Assembly (NCBI GenBank): GCA_965603115.1
Contig: CBFDBT010000093.1
Span: forward strand, 1 to 10,281
Source: CBFDBT01 sp965603115
GTDB taxonomy: Bacteria; Pseudomonadota; Alphaproteobacteria; Sphingomonadales; Kordiimonadaceae
Direction of reading: 5' to 3'
Length of the DNA stretch: 10,281 nt
Made by a program: the position numbers and the translations under genes. Shown piece after piece: positions 6,502 to 10,281 of this stretch (the stretch's first letter is position 1; each line of letters begins with the position of its first letter). Below the pieces are notes generated by a model, which was not told the DNA's origin, did no database searches, and saw nothing but the letters and a program-made list of their open reading frames with translations.

Positions 6502-7761
6502 ATGACTAAAAAGAAACATGATACACCTTTGCTTGATCAGTTGGAAGAAGGCCCTTGGCCTAGCTTTGTCTCTGGTTTAAAGCGCCTCTCCTCAGACGAG
6601 GAAAAACAATATTCACCCATGGCAAATGATCTTTTGGGTCAGCTTGAGCACAGTTATGATACCCGAAAGGGGTATTGGAAGGGTGGAACGGTTAGTGTCT
6701 TTGGTTATGGCGGTGGTGTTATTCCGCGTTTCTCTGAGGTTTCAGAAGAATACCCAGAATCTAAAGAATTTCATACTCTACGTATAATGCCCCCAGCAGG
6801 ATTGCATTACACTTCTGACCTCTTGCGTAAAATGTGCGATATCTGGGAAGAGCATGGCTCTGGCCTTATCGCGCTTCATGGTCAGTCTGGTGATATTATG
6901 TTTCAAGGCTGTACCACTGAAAATGTTCAAGTGGCATTTGACGAGTTTAATAAGATTGGCTTTGACATGGGAGGTGCTGGACCAGCTCTTCGTACGTCTA
7001 TGAGCTGTGTTGGCGCTGCCCGTTGTGAGCAATCATGTTATAACGAGCAAAATGCGCACCGTCGTGTGATCAATAGCTTGCTTGGTGAGATGCATCGTCC
7101 CGCACTACCATACAAATTCAAATTTAAATTCTCTGGTTGCCCCAATGACTGTGTGAATGCGATTCACCGTGCTGATATGGCCGTTATTGGTACGTGGCGC
7201 GATGACATGAAGGTTGATCAAACAGAAGTTAAAAAATATGTCGCGACAGTTGGTCGTAAATATATGATCGACAAAGTGATTGCTAATTGCCCTACTCGCG
7301 CCTTAAGCCTTAATGATGATGATACGCTTGATGTTGATAACGGTAGCTGTGTTCGCTGTATGCATTGTATCAATGTGATGACCAAGGCTCTGTCACCTGG
7401 AGATGATCGCGGTGCTACCATCCTGTTGGGCGGTAAGCGGTCTTTGAAAATTGGTGACACTATGGGCTCGGTTATTGTTCCATTTATGAAGCTTGAAACT
7501 GACGAAGATCTCGAAAAGCTTGAAGAAATGTCAGAAGAAATCATTGATTTCTTTGCTGAGAATGCTTTGGAGCATGAGCGCATTGGAGAGACTATTGACC
7601 GGATTGGTCTTGCTAACTTCCTGAGTGCTCTTGATTTTGATGTTGACCCTAATATGGTTAACCATCCACGGACAAGCAGCTATGTACGTACTGATGATTT
7701 TGCTGAAGAAGCAGAAAAATGGTTCGAACGTAAAAAGCATAAAGACGCCGCAGCTGAATAA
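6502..7761 (+). CDS. dsrA: Reverse dissimilatory sulfite reductase, alpha subunit
   Basis: Catalytic-complex subunit of cytosolic DsrAB (alpha2beta2), which in sulfur oxidisers converts DsrC-bound sulfane sulfur to sulfite in a six-electron oxidation. The product has 419 residues, close to the ~417 of A. vinosum DsrA, and begins with the family N-terminus (TPLLDQLEEGPWPSFVSGLK). Ligands for the [4Fe-4S] cluster coupled to siroheme are seen as Cys169 and Cys175 (CVGAARC) and Cys213 and Cys217 (CPNDC). The inserted ferredoxin domain supplies Cys263 (NCPTRAL) and Cys283, Cys286 and Cys289 (CVRCMHC). The C-terminus is charged and lysine-rich. An in-frame ATG at 6445 would add 19 residues unlike other DsrA proteins. 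It is first in the dsr operon, 39 bases before dsrB, and divergent from the operon that carries siroheme synthase. Double stop codons (TAA TAG) end it. Confidence 0.98.
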   Translation: MTKKKHDTPLLDQLEEGPWPSFVSGLKRLSSDEEKQYSPMANDLLGQLEHSYDTRKGYWKGGTVSVFGYGGGVIPRFSEVSEEYPESKEFHTLRIMPPAGLHYTSDLLRKMCDIWEEHGSGLIALHGQSGDIMFQGCTTENVQVAFDEFNKIGFDMGGAGPALRTSMSCVGAARCEQSCYNEQNAHRRVINSLLGEMHRPALPYKFKFKFSGCPNDCVNAIHRADMAVIGTWRDDMKVDQTEVKKYVATVGRKYMIDKVIANCPTRALSLNDDDTLDVDNGSCVRCMHCINVMTKALSPGDDRGATILLGGKRSLKIGDTMGSVIVPFMKLETDEDLEKLEEMSEEIIDFFAENALEHERIGETIDRIGLANFLSALDFDVDPNMVNHPRTSSYVRTDDFAEEAEKWFERKKHKDAAAE

Positions 7762-7800
7762 TAGCTGACATTAGGTTTCAAGTTAAAAAGGATATTTGGT

Positions 7801-8880
7801 ATGGATGAGAGAGTACAACCACGCAGACCTGTAGAAACTGGCGTCATGGATCCGATGCCCCTTATGCACCCTTTGATGCGTGAGAATTTTGGAAATTGGG
7901 ACTGGCATGACCGCCCCCGCGCCGGTGTTTTGCACCATGTGTCAAAAAGTGGTGATGAAATATGGACCGTTCGCGCAGGAACGCAGCGTCAGATGGATGT
8001 TGGCACTATCCGCAAGCTTGCTGATATTGCAGACAAATTTGCCGAAGGTCATGTTCGCTTTACCACCCGCAGCAATATAGAGTTTATGGTAAGTGATGCT
8101 GCAATGGTAGACCCGTTGATAGACGCGCTTACAATAAGCGGCTTCCCAGTGGGCGGCACAGGTAACTCAGTTTCGATGATCAGTCACACGCAAGGTTGGC
8201 TCCACTGCGATATTCCTGGAACTGATGCATCGGGCGTTGTTAAGTCTTTGATGGATACTCTGCACAAAGAGTTTGTTCAGGAAGATATGCCAAACCGTGT
8301 GCGTATTACAACATCTTGTTGTCAGATTAACTGTGGTGGACAAGGCGATATTGCTATTAACGTGCAATATACCAAGCCTCCTAAAATCGATCATGATAGA
8401 GTTGCCAATGTGTGTGAGCGCCCTGCAGTTGTAGCGCGTTGCCCAGTGGCCGCTATTCGCCCAGCTATGGTGGATGGCAAACCGTCTCTTGAGGTTGATG
8501 AAAGCAAGTGTATTTGTTGCGGTGCCTGTTATCCACCATGTCCACCTATGCAAATTAATAGTGATGATAGCACTAAAATAGCTATCTGGGTTGGTGGCAA
8601 GCACTCTAATGCTCGCACGAAACCAACCTTCCATAAACTAGCTGTGGCTGGGCTGCCAAACAACCCACCGCGCTGGCCTGAAGTTGAAGAAGCTGTGATG
8701 AAAATTCTTACAGCTTATAAAGATGGCGGAAAAGATTTTGAGCGTGTTGGCGAGTGGATTGACCGTATCGGTTGGCCTAAGTTTTTTGAAGTAACCGGTC
8801 TTGCCTTTACAAAGCATCATATTGATGACTGGCATGGTGCTAGAAAAAGCTTAAACGCTTCAACACATATTCATTTCTAA
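7801..8880 (+). CDS. dsrB: Reverse dissimilatory sulfite reductase, beta subunit
   Basis: Partner of DsrA; in the known structures the beta subunit carries the functional siroheme. The product has 359 residues, the usual length. Siroheme-cluster ligands are visible as Cys136 (GWLHCDIPG) and Cys173, Cys174 and Cys178 (TTSCCQINCGGQGD). The ferredoxin domain has Cys214 (ARCPVAAI) and the run CICCGACYPPCPP (237-249), giving Cys237, Cys240 and Cys243 as likely cluster ligands. The N-terminus (VMDPMPLMHPLM) and the C-terminal ERVGEWIDRIGWPKFFE block match the family. AAGGA at 7788-7792 lies eight bases before the ATG. All cofactor cysteines are intact in both subunits, so the enzyme should be active. 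A 71-base gap with a hairpin separates it from dsrE. Confidence 0.98.
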   Translation: MDERVQPRRPVETGVMDPMPLMHPLMRENFGNWDWHDRPRAGVLHHVSKSGDEIWTVRAGTQRQMDVGTIRKLADIADKFAEGHVRFTTRSNIEFMVSDAAMVDPLIDALTISGFPVGGTGNSVSMISHTQGWLHCDIPGTDASGVVKSLMDTLHKEFVQEDMPNRVRITTSCCQINCGGQGDIAINVQYTKPPKIDHDRVANVCERPAVVARCPVAAIRPAMVDGKPSLEVDESKCICCGACYPPCPPMQINSDDSTKIAIWVGGKHSNARTKPTFHKLAVAGLPNNPPRWPEVEEAVMKILTAYKDGGKDFERVGEWIDRIGWPKFFEVTGLAFTKHHIDDWHGARKSLNASTHIHF

Positions 8881-8898
8881 AGAAACACCTTTGGATAA

Positions 8899-8937
8899 AG
8901 CTCTGTACGATCCCTGTTGTCGTACGGGAAATAAGCT
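8899..8937 (+). other. Intercistronic hairpin between dsrB and dsrE
   Basis: CTGTACGA (8903-8910) pairs with TCGTACGG (8920-8927), eight pairs with one U-G wobble, around a 9-base loop. AGCT at 8899-8902 can also pair with AGCT at 8934-8937 across a bulge. No T-run follows, so it is not a standard terminator; an RNA processing or stabilising element that sets dsrAB apart from dsrEFH is a reasonable guess. Confidence 0.45.
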
Positions 8938-8951
8938 GGATGGGGATTAAA

Positions 8952-9311
8952 ATGAAAATAGGTATCTTGGTCAATGAAGGGCCATTCACACACCAAGCCG
9001 CGGATAGTGCGTATCACTTTACCAAGGCCGCCATTGATAAGGGTCACGAGATTGACCGGGTGTTTTTCTATAACGATGGTGTGAACGTATCAAACAAGCT
9101 TTCCGAGCCGCAGTCTGATGACCGTAATGTTGTCAAGCAATGGTCCGATCTGGCAGCTGAGCACAAGGTTGACTTGGTTGTTTGTGTTGCTGCTGCGCTT
9201 CGCCGTGGGATTAAAGATGAAATTCTTGCAGATGGATTTCGTATTTCAGGGCTTGGGCAATTGGTAGAAATGGGCATTATAGCCGACCGCTTAGTTGTTT
9301 TTGGTGATTAG
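8952..9311 (+). CDS. dsrE: Sulfurtransferase DsrE (TusD-like), short-loop form
   Basis: Cytosolic subunit of the DsrE2F2H2 hexamer, which receives sulfane sulfur from TusA-type carriers and hands it to DsrC. The active cysteine is visible as Cys78 in VVCVAAALRRG, the same residue number as the essential Cys78 of A. vinosum DsrE. Other family blocks are NEGPFTHQAADSAY, RVFFYNDGV and FRISGLGQLVE near the C-terminus. The product has 119 residues from the ATG at 8952, which has GGGGA (8942-8946) five bases upstream. An ATG at 8940 would add four residues and is less well placed. It is about eleven residues shorter than DsrE/TusD proteins that I remember; the shortening lies in the loop between RRG and FRISGLG, right after the active cysteine. 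The stop codon overlaps the ribosome binding site of dsrF. Confidence 0.95.
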   Translation: MKIGILVNEGPFTHQAADSAYHFTKAAIDKGHEIDRVFFYNDGVNVSNKLSEPQSDDRNVVKQWSDLAAEHKVDLVVCVAAALRRGIKDEILADGFRISGLGQLVEMGIIADRLVVFGD

Positions 9312-9322
9312 GAGATTTCAAG

Positions 9323-9712
9323 ATGGAAGATTTTGATGAGGACGGCCCTGAAGTTGTAAAGCGTTTCATGTATTTGAACCGTAAAGCACCTTATGGTACA
9401 ATATATGCTCTGGAAACTCTTGAAAAAGTGCTGGTTGCAGCAGCTTTTGAGCAAGATGTGAGCGTTGTGTTTGTTGATGACGGCGTTTACCAGTTGAAAA
9501 AAGGCCAAAGCACCGATGGGATTGGTATGAAAAACTTCTCTCCTACATTTCGTGCTCTTGATGGCTATGACGTGGAAAAGCTCTATGTAGAAAAAGAGTC
9601 ATTGGAAGCGCGTGGCATGTCACAAGAAGACTTAATTGTTGATGTAGAGGTTGTTGGTTCTGAGCAACTAAAAGAGCTGATGGCGGCTCAAGATGTTATT
9701 ATGAGTTCGTGA
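9323..9712 (+). CDS. dsrF: DsrF (TusC-like) subunit of the DsrEFH complex
   Basis: Structural partner of DsrE and DsrH in the cytosolic sulfur-transfer hexamer. The family signature is strong: KRFMYLNRKAPYGTIYA near the N-terminus, FVDDGVYQL, and GIGMKNFSPTFRALDGYDV in the middle, then LEARGM. The 129-residue product has no cysteine at all, consistent with a non-catalytic role. A short acidic extension (MEDFDEDGP) precedes the conserved part. The start is supported by AGGAG (9310-9314), eight bases upstream; this site overlaps the dsrE stop codon, so translation of the two is probably coupled. dsrH follows after 10 bases. The C-terminal tail is a little shorter than in A. vinosum DsrF, as I remember it. 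Confidence 0.95.
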   Translation: MEDFDEDGPEVVKRFMYLNRKAPYGTIYALETLEKVLVAAAFEQDVSVVFVDDGVYQLKKGQSTDGIGMKNFSPTFRALDGYDVEKLYVEKESLEARGMSQEDLIVDVEVVGSEQLKELMAAQDVIMSS

Positions 9713-9722
9713 AGGGTTAGCT

Positions 9723-10025
9723 ATGTTACATACAGTCAATAAATCACCTTTTGATAAGTCATCTCTTGAGAGCTGTATCAGGCTTGCAACAGCAGGTAGC
9801 GCAGTTTTATTAATAGAAGATGGTGTTTATGCCGCCTTGCAGGGAACCAAAGTTTCTAGCGCGGTTACAGAAAAAATGAAGGATTTATCCTTTTACGTAT
9901 TGGGCCCCGATGTTGCGGCGCGGGGTTTATCTGACAAGCCACTGATTGAGGGCATCAAAACCGTTGATTATGCTGGTTTTGTCGACCTTGTGGAAGAGCA
10001 TGATGCCTCAACGGCGTGGCTATAA
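9723..10025 (+). CDS. dsrH: DsrH (TusB-like) subunit of the DsrEFH complex
   Basis: Smallest subunit of the DsrE2F2H2 sulfur-transfer hexamer. The 100-residue product begins LHTVNKSPF and carries the conserved cysteine as Cys18 in LESCIRLA, equivalent to Cys20 of A. vinosum DsrH. Further family blocks are LLIEDGVYAAL, FYVLGPDVAARGL and the C-terminal VDYAGFVDLV ending in WL. GAAGGG (9711-9716), inside the end of dsrF and overlapping its stop codon, serves as ribosome binding site. dsrEFH thus form a tightly coupled three-gene block, fitting the equal stoichiometry of the complex. Together with dsrAB this block marks the oxidative (sulfite-forming) pathway; sulfate reducers usually lack dsrEFH. 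A 30-base AT-rich gap leads to dsrC. Confidence 0.94.
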   Translation: MLHTVNKSPFDKSSLESCIRLATAGSAVLLIEDGVYAALQGTKVSSAVTEKMKDLSFYVLGPDVAARGLSDKPLIEGIKTVDYAGFVDLVEEHDASTAWL

Positions 10026-10055
10026 ATTAACTTTAAATATAAATTGGAAAACTAA

Positions 10056-10281
10056 ATGGCATATGAAGTAAACGGACAATCATACGAACATGACGAAGAG
10101 GGATACCTCACCAGTCTTGGTGACTGGAATAAAGACCTCGCCGGCGTTATTGCTGAGGTCGAAGAGATTGAAATGAATGACGATCACTGGGAAGTTGTTA
10201 ATTTCCTTCGCGATTATTATGAAGAGTATCAAATTGCTCCAGCCGTTCGCGTGCTGACAAAAGCAGTTAAAAAATCCATGG
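10056..10281 (+). CDS. dsrC: DsrC sulfur carrier / DsrAB substrate protein (3' end outside window)
   Basis: Small cytosolic protein that carries sulfur as a persulfide or trisulfide between DsrEFH, DsrAB and the DsrMKJOP membrane complex. The first 75 residues are visible. Family landmarks are an N-terminal EVNGQSYEHDEEGYL, LGDWN, and the near-invariant block FLRDYYEEYQIAPAVRVLTKA. The two functional cysteines lie in the C-terminal arm, outside the window, so it cannot be told from sequence here whether this is a true DsrC or a TusE-like one-cysteine form; operon position right after dsrEFH strongly favours DsrC. The ribosome binding site (TTGGAAAACTAA before the ATG) is weak compared with the upstream genes, which is odd for a protein usually needed in excess over DsrAB. 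A separate dsrC promoter may therefore exist. Confidence 0.95.
   Translation, partial: MAYEVNGQSYEHDEEGYLTSLGDWNKDLAGVIAEVEEIEMNDDHWEVVNFLRDYYEEYQIAPAVRVLTKAVKKSM

Noticed and set aside
7218..7583. Open frame of 121 codons on the minus strand inside dsrA
   Set aside because: Antisense shadow of the DsrA ferredoxin-domain region, serine-rich with no family features.
8167..8634. Open frame of 155 codons on the minus strand inside dsrB
   Set aside because: It lies wholly within dsrB on the opposite strand, lacks recognisable domains, and dsrB itself is certain from its cofactor cysteines.
6502..10281. dsr genes as part of a sulfate-reduction pathway
   Set aside because: dsrEFH directly follow dsrAB and dsrC comes next, which is the layout of sulfur oxidisers. 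A tree of DsrAB would be the decisive test.
1..10281. CRISPR array, tRNA or rRNA genes, insertion sequences
   Set aside because: No regularly spaced repeats, no cloverleaf or rRNA-like stretches and no transposase-like frame were seen; nearly all bases are taken by recognised genes.

Overview
The window holds the start of a reverse-acting dissimilatory sulfite reductase (rDsr) sulfur-oxidation operon, a divergently transcribed cofactor and accessory operon, and two unrelated metabolic genes on the left. The Dsr proteins, the DsrE/F/H sulfur-transfer set and the moderate, AT-leaning base composition point to a sulfur-oxidising proteobacterium. I lean towards an alphaproteobacterium, but this is a judgement from protein character and not a proven placement.

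Left part (1-3133): the 3' part of glpD (aerobic glycerol-3-phosphate dehydrogenase, + strand) converges on katG (- strand). A strong GC-rich hairpin at 855-883 lies between them and could terminate both. The catalase-peroxidase begins with a clear Sec-type signal peptide, so it is predicted to act in the periplasm, unlike most KatG enzymes.

Middle part (3358-6222, all - strand): four tightly spaced genes read away from dsrA. In transcription order they are a TauD/TfdA-type Fe(II)/2-oxoglutarate dioxygenase, a 63-residue protein, a 66-residue protein (both of unknown function) and a complete trifunctional siroheme synthase, CysG. DsrAB needs siroheme (as its amide), so placing cysG back to back with dsrAB makes functional sense. 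The dioxygenase and the two small proteins are the least explained part of the window.

Divergent control region (6223-6501): about 280 AT-rich bases separate the two operons. They hold short direct repeats, a 9-bp-arm inverted repeat, a small leader hairpin and a very G-rich ribosome binding site that fixes the dsrA start at 6502 and not at the upstream in-frame ATG.

Right part (6502-10281, + strand): dsrA, dsrB, dsrE, dsrF, dsrH and the first 75 codons of dsrC, in the order known from the purple sulfur bacterium Allochromatium vinosum. DsrEFH pass sulfane sulfur to DsrC, and DsrAB releases it as sulfite. The presence of dsrEFH with dsrAB is the usual sign of the oxidative direction. The rest of the operon (expected dsrMKLJOPN and others) would lie to the right of the window.
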